A stretch of DNA of 32,294 bases. Source: Calditrichota bacterium (GTDB lineage: Bacteria > Calditrichota > Calditrichia > Calditrichales > Calditrichaceae). How positions within the stretch are numbered: position 1 is the stretch's first letter; each line of letters begins with the position of its first letter. The position numbers were made by a program, and so were the translations under genes. The stretch covers positions 1 to 32,294 of the forward strand of contig JAADIP010000019.1 in the NCBI GenBank assembly GCA_013151275.1, read 5' to 3'. Positions 17,544 through 24,145 of the stretch are shown here, piece after piece. The notes under the pieces were generated by a model. The model was not told where the DNA came from. It saw nothing but the letters and a program-made list of their open reading frames with translations, and made no database searches.

Positions 17544-18422
17544 ATGAAAATCGGATTCATCGGTCTGGGAATTATGGGCAGCCGAATGGCAATGAACCTG
17601 ATAAAGAACGGTTTTTCTCTGATTGTTTACAATCGCAGCAAAGAAAAAGCGCAGCCGTTATTAAGCGCGGGCGCGGAATGGAGCGATTTACCGTCAAAAC
17701 TTGCCGGACGGGTGGATATGTTAATCACCATGCTTTCTACCCCGGAAGCGGTGGAAGAGTTAGCGACCGGAGAAAACGGTTTTTTAAACAAGTTGCCGGG
17801 CGGCTCGCTTTGGATGGACTGCACGACAGTGAACCCCTCTTTCACGCAAAAAATGGCAAAGTTAGCCGACCAAAATCATATTCGTTTTGTGGATGCTCCG
17901 GTAGCGGGTTCCAAGAAGCCGGCTGAGACCGGGCAATTGTTGTTTTTGGTGGGCGGAAAACGGGAAGATGTTGTTTTTTGCGAACCCTTATTTAAAGCCA
18001 TGGGCAAAAAATTCATCCATGTCGGCGAAAGCGGGATGGGCTCCGCCCTTAAAATGGTGTTTAATCTTTTGCTCGGCGAAGCAATGATTGCCTTTGCCGA
18101 GGCTTTGAATCTCGGAGAAAACCTTGGACTCAAGCGCTCCGTTTTATTGGACGTTTTGCTCGAATCGCCGGTAACCGCTCCGTACCTGTCCGCTAAACGG
18201 ATGCATTTTGAACAGGAAAATTTTGAAACCGAATTTCCCCTGCGCTGGATGCAAAAAGACCTGCAACTGGCAAGTCAGTCGGCGTATCAAAACGACATCG
18301 CTTTACCGGCTTTAAACGTCATAAAAGAAGTTTACGCCCTGGCAAAGCGGCAGGGCTTCGGGACGGATGATTTTTCGGCTATTTACGCTTTTTTAAAGAA
18401 AAATAACGAAAAACCGGAATAA
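17544..18422 (+). CDS. NAD(P)-dependent beta-hydroxyacid dehydrogenase (glyoxylate/succinic semialdehyde reductase type)
   Basis: A 292-residue cytosolic oxidoreductase of the 3-hydroxyisobutyrate dehydrogenase family. The dinucleotide-binding motif 'GFIGLGIMGSRMAMNL' is at 4-19, with Asn30-Arg31 after the second strand, which leans towards NADP. The substrate-binding segment 'APVAGSKKPAETG' is at 118-130. Catalytic Lys170 is in 'GSALKMVFN', with Asn174 one turn later. The 'GSKKPAE' wording is characteristic of the subgroup that reduces glyoxylate and succinic semialdehyde (GLYR1-like), so reduction of small reactive aldehydes is more likely than valine catabolism. The start is supported by GGAAGGAAA just upstream. 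The ferritin-like gene follows after 15 bases in the same operon, suggesting a redox or detoxification setting. Confidence 0.9.
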   Translation: MKIGFIGLGIMGSRMAMNLIKNGFSLIVYNRSKEKAQPLLSAGAEWSDLPSKLAGRVDMLITMLSTPEAVEELATGENGFLNKLPGGSLWMDCTTVNPSFTQKMAKLADQNHIRFVDAPVAGSKKPAETGQLLFLVGGKREDVVFCEPLFKAMGKKFIHVGESGMGSALKMVFNLLLGEAMIAFAEALNLGENLGLKRSVLLDVLLESPVTAPYLSAKRMHFEQENFETEFPLRWMQKDLQLASQSAYQNDIALPALNVIKEVYALAKRQGFGTDDFSAIYAFLKKNNEKPE

Positions 18423-18437
18423 ATCGGAGAGGGTAAC

Positions 18438-18908
18438 ATGAATACTTTAAAAGACCTTTTGAACGTAGCCATTAAACAGGAACAGAATTCACAAAAATTA
18501 TATCAACGCGGGGTGGACACCGCCACGGACGAAGAAACCAGAAAATTCTTCAAAAAATTACTCGATGAAGAAAAGGAGCATGAAAAAATGCTCTTCAATA
18601 TTCGGGAAACGGAACTCTACGATCTGGATATTGTTATTAACGATCCCGAATTGCTTGAAATAGCCAGAACGTCGCACGGCAGCGATGATTTGTATCTGCC
18701 GGACGATCTGACCATTGAAGATGTTTTGGAAATGGCAATGAAACGCGAAAATGTTGCCCGCCTGCGTTACGAAAAAGCCGCCAAACTCGCCAAAAACGAA
18801 GAAGTAATTGAATTGCTGACCAATCTGGCAAAGGAAGAAGAGAATCACCGCCTGAAGGTTGAAAAATATTTTAAGATGCACAAGGGATTGTTTGGCGATG
18901 AAATATGA
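18438..18908 (+). CDS. Ferritin-like diiron (rubrerythrin-type) four-helix protein
   Basis: A 156-residue, all-helical, highly charged cytosolic protein. The diiron ligands of the rubrerythrin/ferritin-like fold can be placed: Glu15, Glu45-x-x-His48 ('EEKEH'), Glu104 ('KRENVAR') and Glu134-x-x-His137 ('EEENH'). Both helix pairs therefore carry the E...ExxH pattern. The C-terminal rubredoxin domain of true rubrerythrin is missing. Family members reduce peroxide or store or sense iron; the exact role is not readable here. The central acidic loop (about 58-92, 'LDIVINDPELLEIA') is longer than in minimal members. GGAGAGGG lies before the ATG. The gene lies 15 bases after the dehydrogenase. Confidence 0.88.
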   Translation: MNTLKDLLNVAIKQEQNSQKLYQRGVDTATDEETRKFFKKLLDEEKEHEKMLFNIRETELYDLDIVINDPELLEIARTSHGSDDLYLPDDLTIEDVLEMAMKRENVARLRYEKAAKLAKNEEVIELLTNLAKEEENHRLKVEKYFKMHKGLFGDEI

Positions 18909-19174
18909 TGCCTGTTTCCGTAATTCGGTTTTTTTACTCAGCCGATAACCGCCGTTTCCTGTTTTCTGATGTTTTCTTTTTATCCTGCCGACAAACTATT
19001 TGAATTGTTTATTTCGGGTGCGAAAAATTATCGCACCTTTTTAATATTCCCCGTCTTTTAACGCTAAGATATTTCGCGGCTAACAGGTTTACCCTGCCGC
19101 CAAAACCCCAAAATATAATTAACCCCGGCTTTAATCCGTTGTAAAACAATGAATTAAATCACCAGTTATTTCTC
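18909..19174. other. Intergenic region between the ferritin-like operon and the sigma-54 island
   Basis: The whole gap (18909-19233, 325 bases) has no gene. It holds a terminator at 19017-19042 and the sigma-54-like promoter at 19175-19190; I see nothing else in it. Confidence 0.6.
19017..19042 (+). terminator. Rho-independent terminator downstream of the ferritin-like gene
   Basis: GGTGCGA (19017-19023) and TCGCACC (19031-19037) form a perfect 7-bp stem with a 7-base loop, followed by TTTTT. It lies 108 bases after the stop, leaving a fairly long 3' untranslated tail. Confidence 0.8.
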
Positions 19175-19190
19175 TGGCACGATAGTTGAA
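19175..19190 (+). promoter_or_regulatory. Near-consensus sigma-54 (RpoN) promoter
   Basis: The sequence TGGCACGATAGTTGAA differs from the sigma-54 consensus TGGCACG-N4-TTGCW at one defined position (A at 19189 instead of the C of the -12 GC). The GG of the -24 element (19176-19177) is ten bases from the -12 dinucleotide, the required spacing. It lies 43 bases before the ATG at 19234, and no sigma-70 alternative is evident. Enterobacterial zraP, a homologue-type neighbour of the gene at 19608, is also RpoN-dependent. No sigma-54 activator is encoded in this window. Confidence 0.5.
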
Positions 19191-19233
19191 CAATAAGTAA
19201 TAAATGATTTTGGAATAAGGAGAAAAAGATAAA

Positions 19234-19566
19234 ATGGGATGCTCTTGGTGGGAACCGGAATATTGGATCGGCTGGCATTGGATTAATCAAATAGTTTTGT
19301 TGTTGATTCTGGTAACTGTCGGGTATTTGTTTTATCGGGCGATCAAAAACGGTCGTCAGGTGCCGAATCGCTATCCTGCGGGACGTACCGGCGGTTCGAA
19401 GGGGGTATGTCCCAATTGCGGCAGTTCCGTGGAAGAAGCTTTTATCCGCTGCCCGGAATGTCATCACAAATTAAAGACGAATTGCCCGAATTGCGGAAAA
19501 ATAGTAAAAACAACCTGGGACATCTGTCCTTATTGCGAAGCGGAATTAGAACCAATAAATAAGTAA
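19234..19566 (+). CDS. Membrane-anchored double zinc-ribbon protein
   Basis: A 110-residue protein of unknown function. A Trp-rich N-terminus ('GCSWWEPEYWIGWHW') leads into one membrane span (about 17-35). A basic linker follows, then two CxxC-CxxC zinc ribbons: Cys59/62 with Cys73/76, and Cys84/87 with Cys98/101 ('CPNCG...CPEC', 'CPNCG...CPYC'). The positive-inside rule (RAIKNGR after the span) places the ribbons in the cytoplasm. It is the first gene after the sigma-54-like promoter, and a Spy/ZraP-like gene follows 41 bases later. It could sense metal or redox state at the membrane or act as a scaffold; that is inference. AAGGAG lies 11 bases before the ATG. Confidence 0.85.
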   Translation: MGCSWWEPEYWIGWHWINQIVLLLILVTVGYLFYRAIKNGRQVPNRYPAGRTGGSKGVCPNCGSSVEEAFIRCPECHHKLKTNCPNCGKIVKTTWDICPYCEAELEPINK

Positions 19567-19607
19567 GTATCGTTACACTAACTAAATCAAAACGGAGGTA
19601 TTGTATC

Positions 19608-20177
19608 ATGTTACAGGTAAAAAGATCAATTTTGGTGGCGGTTGTCGCCGTGATCGGAGTGCTTGGGTTTTCTTCGCAAGCCTTTTCTCAAAACCATTGT
19701 TATTGGGATAACTGGAGCGAGGGATCGGGAGCTGGTTGGTGGAATAATAATGTTCCCGCCCAATATGCTCTTACGGCTGATCAGATCGCAAAAATCGACG
19801 AGATTCGTTCGAAGTATCAGAAGAAAATCGTTCCGCTGCAGAATGAGCTGCGCTCCTTAAGAATGGAGTCTGGCGCGTACGCATCCCGCTACAACGCCGA
19901 TATTGACAAAATCAAGAAATATCGCAGGAGCATCCGGGATCTGGAGGAAAAAATAGACGATTACAGACTCGACGCGCGCAAAGATATCAGCAAAATTTTG
20001 AGCAAAGAACAACAGGTTTATTTTCGCGACGGCGGATACGGATGGTGGGATGCCGGCGGAAACTGGTGGCACAACGGCAGAGGCATGATGATGATGAACG
20101 GTCAGGGCAACCGAATGATGATGAACGGTCAAGGCAGCCGAATGATGATGGACCGAATGGGAAGAAACTGTTGGTAA
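19608..20177 (+). CDS. Spy/CpxP/ZraP-like periplasmic protein with Met-rich repeat tail
   Basis: A 189-residue exported protein. The signal peptide (about 1-27) ends in 'SSQAFSQ'. The mature protein starts with a His-Cys-Trp-rich stretch. A helical hairpin of the heavy-metal-resistance/LTxxQ type then runs from about 54 to 140, opening 'ALTADQIAKIDEI' and carrying basic and acidic coiled-coil segments. Spy and ZraP proteins are periplasmic chaperones and, for ZraP, zinc-binding stress modulators. The C-terminus is Gly/Trp-rich, then repeats MMMNGQG(N/S)R twice and ends in a third MMM. Such Met clusters can bind Cu(I) or Ag(I) in the periplasm (inference). GGAGG lies before the ATG. A hairpin terminator follows the gene. 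Confidence 0.85.
   Translation: MLQVKRSILVAVVAVIGVLGFSSQAFSQNHCYWDNWSEGSGAGWWNNNVPAQYALTADQIAKIDEIRSKYQKKIVPLQNELRSLRMESGAYASRYNADIDKIKKYRRSIRDLEEKIDDYRLDARKDISKILSKEQQVYFRDGGYGWWDAGGNWWHNGRGMMMMNGQGNRMMMNGQGSRMMMDRMGRNCW
20088..20150 (+). repeat. 27-bp in-frame tandem repeat encoding Met-rich units
   Basis: Two 27-base units (20088-20114 and 20115-20141) encode MMMNGQGNR and MMMNGQGSR and differ at only a few bases. A third unit starts at 20142 with ATGATGATG and then diverges. The near identity suggests recent duplication. Confidence 0.9.
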
Positions 20178-20187
20178 AAAAACAGTC

Positions 20188-20216
20188 AAAGGGCGGAGTA
20201 ACAGCTTCGCCCTTTT
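20188..20216 (+). terminator. Terminator-like hairpin after the Spy/ZraP-like gene
   Basis: AAAGGGCGGAG (20188-20198) pairs with CTTCGCCCTTT (20205-20215), an 11-bp stem with one G-T pair and a 6-base loop. It starts 11 bases after the stop. The T run behind it is interrupted, so termination may be partial and allow read-through to the DUF302 gene. Confidence 0.6.
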
Positions 20217-20334
20217 GAACGATTTTTGTTTTCGGTCGATTTAAATATAAAACCAAAGCGGAATAATTTTAACGAAAATATCATTAAATTGAATTAGAAG
20301 TCATAAATAAAACAAAATCTTAAAGGAGAATATA

Positions 20335-20730
20335 ATGGAACAGACAAGCTATGGGTTTACCCGAACAGTAAACTTAGATTACGAGCAGGCAATCGAAAAA
20401 GTTACCGACGAACTCAAAAAAGATGGCTTTGGTATTTTAACGGAGATTGACGTAAAAGCCACGTTAAAGAAAAAACTGGACGTGGATGTCAAACCCTACA
20501 AAATTTTGGGCGCCTGCAACCCCCCTTACGCTTACGAAGCATTAAAGGCGGAAGAACAAATCGGTTTAATGTTACCCTGCAACGTAATCGTTTATGTTAA
20601 CGACGAAGGTCAGACGGTGGTAGCCGCCGTTGATCCTATCGCGTCGATGCAGGCGGTAGGAAACGCTCAATTGCAAGGCGTGGCGGAAACCATCCGCGGT
20701 AAATTAAAAGCGGTAATTGAAAGACTGTAA
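20335..20730 (+). CDS. DUF302 family protein
   Basis: A 131-residue soluble alpha/beta protein covering almost exactly one DUF302 domain. Family features are the opening 'YGFTRTVNLDYEQAIEKVTDEL', 'GFGILTEIDVKATLKKKL', the conserved 'YKILGACNPPYAYEAL' with Cys61, and 'IGLMLPCNVIVY' with Cys82. The biochemical role of DUF302 is not established; its genes often sit with metal-, sulfur- or respiration-related clusters. There is no signal peptide, so it is cytosolic. AAAGGAG lies 7 bases before the ATG. The SHOCT gene follows after 21 bases, so the two form an operon. Confidence 0.92.
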   Translation: MEQTSYGFTRTVNLDYEQAIEKVTDELKKDGFGILTEIDVKATLKKKLDVDVKPYKILGACNPPYAYEALKAEEQIGLMLPCNVIVYVNDEGQTVVAAVDPIASMQAVGNAQLQGVAETIRGKLKAVIERL

Positions 20731-20751
20731 AAGCAGTCGGGAGGTTTAATC

Positions 20752-20985
20752 ATGATGAACGGAATGGGCTGGGGCGGAATGTGGTTTGGCGGAATTTTTT
20801 GGCTTTTAATCTTAGGATTAATTGTCTGGGCTGTTATAACTTTGGTGAATAATAACAATCGCCGGAATTCCCAAAACTATCTTCCTCCCTCAGAAGAAGA
20901 TGCGCTTGAAATACTTAAGAAGCGTTATGCGCGCGGCGAGATTACCCGCGAACAATTCGACCAGATGAAACGCGATTTACAGTAA
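20752..20985 (+). CDS. Small membrane protein with C-terminal SHOCT domain
   Basis: A 77-residue protein. A Met/Gly/Trp-rich N-terminus ('MMNGMGWGGMWFGG') leads into a membrane span at about 14-32. A short Asn-rich linker follows, then a SHOCT domain at about 48-77 ('EEDALEILKKRYARGEITREQFDQMKRDL'-type helix pair, running to the C-terminus). SHOCT domains are short oligomerisation modules. Small proteins of this plan are common beside heavy-metal efflux genes, but no activity is known. The Met/Trp-rich start echoes the Spy/ZraP-like and zinc-ribbon proteins of this island. GGGAGG lies before the ATG at 20752; a second in-frame ATG at 20755 cannot be excluded. Confidence 0.9.
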   Translation: MMNGMGWGGMWFGGIFWLLILGLIVWAVITLVNNNNRRNSQNYLPPSEEDALEILKKRYARGEITREQFDQMKRDLQ

Positions 20986-21030
20986 GGCTTCGCGACAACG
21001 ACAAAGTATTGAAAAGCTTCTCGATCCACC

Positions 21031-21066
21031 CCTTCCCCTCTTTCTGCCTCGCAGAGAGGGGGAAGG
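21031..21066. repeat. GC-rich inverted repeat downstream of the SHOCT gene
   Basis: CCTTCCCCTCTTTCTGC (21031-21047) pairs almost completely with GCAGAGAGGGGGAAGG (21051-21066), giving a strong hairpin with a 3-base loop. It lacks a T run and looks like a dispersed palindromic intergenic repeat, though it could help stop or stabilise the upstream transcript. Confidence 0.7.
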
Positions 21067-21091
21067 AGAGCGGGTCAGGATAATCCTCGAT

Positions 21092-21114
21092 TATCAGAAT
21101 CTCTGATATTTTAT
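21092..21114 (+). terminator. Possible terminator before the two-component promoter
   Basis: TATCAGA (21092-21098) and TCTGATA (21102-21108) form a 7-bp stem with a 3-base loop, followed by TTTTAT. It would separate the DUF302-SHOCT transcript from the regulator operon. Confidence 0.5.
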
Positions 21115-21129
21115 CCCGCCAATAAAAAA

Positions 21130-21162
21130 CTTCAGAATTTCTTCAAAATTTGTTATTATCTT
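21130..21162 (+). promoter_or_regulatory. Response-regulator-type promoter of the two-component operon
   Basis: Two direct CTTCA half-sites (21130-21134 and 21141-21145) lie exactly 11 bp apart. After 11 bp comes a -10 hexamer TATCTT (21157-21162). No -35 box is present; the half-sites occupy its place. Direct repeats with one-helical-turn spacing are the usual binding sites of OmpR/PhoB-type regulators. The same arrangement occurs at 23393-23425. The operon's own regulator is the obvious candidate, implying positive autoregulation. Confidence 0.65.
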
Positions 21163-21191
21163 ACTTTAGCGAAAAGACGGGCTAAGGTAAA

Positions 21192-21869
21192 ATGAATATT
21201 TTAATAATAGAAGATGAAAAAGAACTTGCGCAATCGATGCGGCATTTCCTGAATCAGGAAGGTTACATTTGCGATGTGGCTCTTAATTTTGAGGAAGCCT
21301 ACGAAAACATTCAGCTTCATTCGTATGATTGCATCGTGCTCGATATTATGCTTCCCGACGGGAGCGGATTGGATTTGCTGCAAAAATTAAAAGAAGAACA
21401 TTCAAGAGCGGGAGTTATTATTGTTTCCGCCAAAAACGCGCTGGATGATAAAATTAAGGGATTAAATCTGGGCGCGGACGATTATCTGACCAAGCCATTC
21501 CATTTGCCCGAGTTGAGCGCGCGCGTAAAATCCATCATCCGGCGGCGGCAGTTTGAGGGCGATAAACAGGTTGTCTTTCGGGAAATAAGAGTCTATCCCG
21601 ATGAGCATCGGGTGTTTGTGAACGGTACGGAATTGGATCTCACCAAAAAAGAGTTTGAATTATTGATGTATTTGATCGGCAATAAAAATCGGGCGCTGAC
21701 CCGTGAAGCCATTGCGGAGCATCTGTTAGGCGACCAGGCGGACATGCTGGATTCGCTGAATTTTATTTACACGCATATTAAAAATCTGCGGAAAAAAATT
21801 ATCAATGCCGGCGGCGGCGATTACATTAAAACTATTTACGCCATAGGTTACAAATTCGGAGAAAAATGA
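21192..21869 (+). CDS. OmpR/PhoB-family response regulator
   Basis: A 225-residue DNA-binding regulator. The receiver domain (1-118) has an acidic pocket (Glu7, Asp8), phospho-acceptor Asp51 in 'VLDIMLPDGSG', switch Ser78 and Lys100 in 'YLTKPF'. The winged-helix domain (about 125-225) contains 'LDLTKKEFELLMYLIGN', 'LTREAIAEHLL' and 'IYTHIKNLRKKI', and ends with the wing 'IKTIYAIGYKF'. It pairs with the kinase that overlaps its stop codon by 4 bases (ATGA). It probably binds the CTTCA direct repeats in front of itself and in front of the PepSY-like gene. The stimulus is unknown; the neighbourhood points to metal or envelope stress. Confidence 0.95.
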   Translation: MNILIIEDEKELAQSMRHFLNQEGYICDVALNFEEAYENIQLHSYDCIVLDIMLPDGSGLDLLQKLKEEHSRAGVIIVSAKNALDDKIKGLNLGADDYLTKPFHLPELSARVKSIIRRRQFEGDKQVVFREIRVYPDEHRVFVNGTELDLTKKEFELLMYLIGNKNRALTREAIAEHLLGDQADMLDSLNFIYTHIKNLRKKIINAGGGDYIKTIYAIGYKFGEK

Positions 21870-23119
21870 AGTTATTAAAGAAAGTAATCCTTTATTTTAT
21901 TGTTTCGTCCGTTTTTATTTTCATCCTCGGAAGCGTTTCAGCCTATTTTGTCCTGAAAACATTGATTGCCGAAGAGGTGGATGAGACGCTGATTTCCGAA
22001 AAGAACAGAATAGTAAAGCAGCTTGAGCAAAGCGCCGAGTCGATTCCGAACTGGAAAACCATTCATTTGGAAGTCCGGCAAATCAAGGGCAATTTTGCCG
22101 AAAAAGAAACCCTGAGCGACACGCTGATCTATACCAAAGATACCGGTGAATTCATCCCGCTGCGGCAATTACACTTTTACACGCGCATTAAGGATAAAAA
22201 TTATCGAATCACGCTGCGGCGCTCATTGATTGAAAAAGAAGATCTGGTAGCCGGAGTTACGGGATTGATGATCGGAATTTTTATAGCTACGATTCTTCTT
22301 TTGAATTTAATTAATTACCGGAGCGAACGTAAGTTATGGAAGCCCTTTTACAAAACGCTGCAAAGTCTTAATGCTTTTGAGTTAGACAGTCAGAAGGCTC
22401 TTAATCTTCCGAGTGTGAATATTCTGGAGTTTGAGCAGTTGAATAAAACGTTGAACGCCTTAACGGAAAAGCTGCGGCGCGATTATCGCAATTTAAAACA
22501 ATTCAGCGAAAACGCGGCTCACGAAATGCAAACGCCGCTTGCCATTCTGCGCTCCAAATTAGATATAATGATTCAGGATCAATCTTTTTCGGACGAGCAA
22601 TTGCAAAATATTCGTTCCCTTTATAACGCGCTGAACCGCCTGTCGCGATTGAACCAGTCTCTTAACCTGCTGATCAGAATAGAAAATCAGGAATTTAACA
22701 GGAAAAGAAAAGTTGATTTCAGCGAACTGATTAAACAACAGCTTGAGAATTTAAGCGAACTGATACAGATCCAAAGATTGAGCGTAACTACAGATCTCGA
22801 CGCAGATTTTGTAACGGATTTTAATCCGTTTATGGCGGAAACGCTGATTTCCAATTTGCTGATCAATGCCATAAAACACAATGTGCCGGAAGGCAGAATA
22901 GATATTGAGCTTAACGCGCGTCGGCTGCGGATCAGCAACAGCGGTCAAAAGCCGAAAGTAAATCCGGATATTCTTTTTGAACGCTTTAAAAAAGCCAATC
23001 CCTCTTCCGATTCTCCGGGGCTGGGTTTGTCCATCGTAAGACAAATTTGCCTGCAGAACGGGATAGATATTAATTACGCCTACGTCAACGCCCGGCATAC
23101 TATTACTTTGTATTTTTAA
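21866..23119 (+). CDS. Sensor histidine kinase partner of the response regulator
   Basis: A 417-residue inner-membrane kinase. Span 1 is at about 9-30, followed by a periplasmic sensor domain of about 95 residues (31-127) and span 2 at about 129-149. A HAMP-like linker leads to the HisKA domain with His219 in 'AAHEMQTPLAIL'. A compact ATPase domain follows, with Asn330 and Asn334 and the G2 box 'GLGLSIV' at 385-391. The F box 'LFERF' is at 370-374, and the protein ends about 26 residues after the G2 box. The D box is weakly conserved ('ISNSGQK' at about 356). The small periplasmic domain suits sensing of metals or envelope damage. The gene overlaps the regulator gene by 4 bases, a standard coupled pair. 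Confidence 0.93.
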   Translation: MKLLKKVILYFIVSSVFIFILGSVSAYFVLKTLIAEEVDETLISEKNRIVKQLEQSAESIPNWKTIHLEVRQIKGNFAEKETLSDTLIYTKDTGEFIPLRQLHFYTRIKDKNYRITLRRSLIEKEDLVAGVTGLMIGIFIATILLLNLINYRSERKLWKPFYKTLQSLNAFELDSQKALNLPSVNILEFEQLNKTLNALTEKLRRDYRNLKQFSENAAHEMQTPLAILRSKLDIMIQDQSFSDEQLQNIRSLYNALNRLSRLNQSLNLLIRIENQEFNRKRKVDFSELIKQQLENLSELIQIQRLSVTTDLDADFVTDFNPFMAETLISNLLINAIKHNVPEGRIDIELNARRLRISNSGQKPKVNPDILFERFKKANPSSDSPGLGLSIVRQICLQNGIDINYAYVNARHTITLYF

Positions 23120-23133
23120 TTTTTTAACAGCCT

Positions 23134-23214
23134 TGTCATTTCGATAAGCGCAGCGAAGAGAAATCTTTTATTTTTATTGGCGTTAAAATATTTCTCACCG
23201 AGTTCGAAATGACA
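23134..23214. repeat. 81-bp inverted-repeat element (TGTCATTTCGA ... TCGAAATGACA)
   Basis: Perfect 11-base arms (23134-23144 and 23204-23214) bound the element, with partial inner pairing (GAAAT near 23159-23164 against ATTTC near 23190-23194). It has the look of a non-autonomous palindromic intergenic repeat and lies 14 bases after the kinase stop. Confidence 0.7.
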
Positions 23215-23218
23215 GAAC

Positions 23219-23392
23219 ACAACCACAGATTACTCAGATTGCGCTGATTAAGTTAAGGTCTTTTTTGATTTTCACTGCTTAAATAAGAGAATTTGTTTCC
23301 GTTTCAATTCCAATTTTAAATTTAATTTTCTTTGTGCTCTTTGCGCATACTTTTTGTCCTTTGAGGTTAATCTGCGGTCAATTAATACCCGT
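23219..23392. other. Remainder of the kinase-PepSY intergenic gap, phrase-like repeats
   Basis: There is no gene in the 347-base gap 23120-23466. After the inverted repeat come 'ACCACAGATTACTCAGATT' (about 23222-23240) and, near 23331-23378, 'CTTTGTGCTCTTTGCG' and 'CTTTGAGGTTAATCTGCGG'. These phrases resemble dispersed repeats found in many bacterial intergenic regions. The gene-proximal end holds the regulator-type promoter. Confidence 0.5.
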
Positions 23393-23425
23393 CTTCAAAA
23401 TTTCTTCAAATTTACTTTGTATCTT
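23393..23425 (+). promoter_or_regulatory. Response-regulator-type promoter of the PepSY-like gene
   Basis: CTTCA half-sites at 23393-23397 and 23404-23408 (11-bp period), an 11-bp gap and a TATCTT -10 (23420-23425) reproduce the promoter at 21130-21162 with identical spacings. The TTTCTTCAAA context is also shared. The -10 lies 41 bases before the ATG at 23467. It is a likely target of the regulator encoded at 21192-21869. Confidence 0.65.
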
Positions 23426-23466
23426 TCACTGCAATTTTTTCAGACAACCTAACAACGGAGAACATT

Positions 23467-23955
23467 ATGAAAACCTTATTTGTTTTTCTGTTTAGCTTTT
23501 TGCTCGTTCTTTCCTGCACGCAAAAAATCACAACTGTGCCGCAAACAATTCAAAACAGGTTGAAGTCCTTATATCCCAAAGCGGAAGAAGTGAAATGGGA
23601 GAAAGAAAATCCCAACTTCGAAGCCAATTTTAAAGTGAACGACGCGGAAATGTCGGTGATTTTCGACATCAAAGGCAATGTGCTGGAAACCGAAACGGAA
23701 ATGGAAGAAGAGGACCTGCCGGCTGCCGTTAAAGCGGGTTTAGCCAGAGACTTTGCCGGTTACGACATCGAAGAAGCGGCTAAGATTGTTAAAAACGGCA
23801 ATGTCACTTACGAGGCGCAGGTGGAAAAAGGCGAAACCGGATTAGACGCCATCTACAGCGCGGACGGCAATTTGATTAAAAAAGTAACCAAAAAAGAAAA
23901 CGACGAAGAATCGGAAAAATCTTCTAACGAAAAAGACGAAGAAAATGAACATTAA
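23467..23955 (+). CDS. PepSY-like domain lipoprotein
   Basis: A 162-residue exported lipoprotein. The signal peptide ends in the lipobox 'LVLSC', with Cys17 as the acylation site. The mature part holds two tandem PepSY-like ('beta-lactamase inhibitor-like') units. The first runs from about 24 to 80 ('IQNRLKSLYPKAEEVKWEKE', 'NFEANFKVNDAEMSVIFD'), the second from about 84 to 142. A strongly acidic Glu/Asp/Asn/Ser tail ends the protein (about 143-162). Such proteins are found beside two-component systems and may modulate periplasmic signalling or bind cations; the molecular role is unsettled. It is the first gene after the second CTTCA promoter, so the upstream regulator probably controls it. 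Confidence 0.85.
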   Translation: MKTLFVFLFSFLLVLSCTQKITTVPQTIQNRLKSLYPKAEEVKWEKENPNFEANFKVNDAEMSVIFDIKGNVLETETEMEEEDLPAAVKAGLARDFAGYDIEEAAKIVKNGNVTYEAQVEKGETGLDAIYSADGNLIKKVTKKENDEESEKSSNEKDEENEH

Positions 23956-24145
23956 TTTTCAGAGTTTCATTTTTGAAAAACTTTAGCCGACTTACCGCCT
24001 ATCATAATTAACAAGCACAAGATCAAGCACAAGCCGGACTTGTCCGATCCGCCGAAAAATTCAGCGAGTTGTTATGGCATTGGTAAATCCGAAGGTTGAT
24101 TTCAACTGAATTACATGTTGTTAACGAAGATGCAAGGAAAATAAA

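Noticed and set aside
17297-17560. 87-codon minus-strand frame filling the divergent gap before the dehydrogenase
   Set aside because: Its ATG lies inside the dehydrogenase gene, there is no ribosome binding site, and the coding pattern is unlike the neighbours.
20088-20150. 27-bp repeats as a CRISPR array
   Set aside because: The units are directly adjacent without spacers, in frame, and encode the end of a secreted protein.
21130-21162. A conventional sigma-70 promoter with -35 box for the two-component operon
   Set aside because: No TTGACA-like hexamer at the right distance from TATCTT; the CTTCA direct repeats occupy that place.
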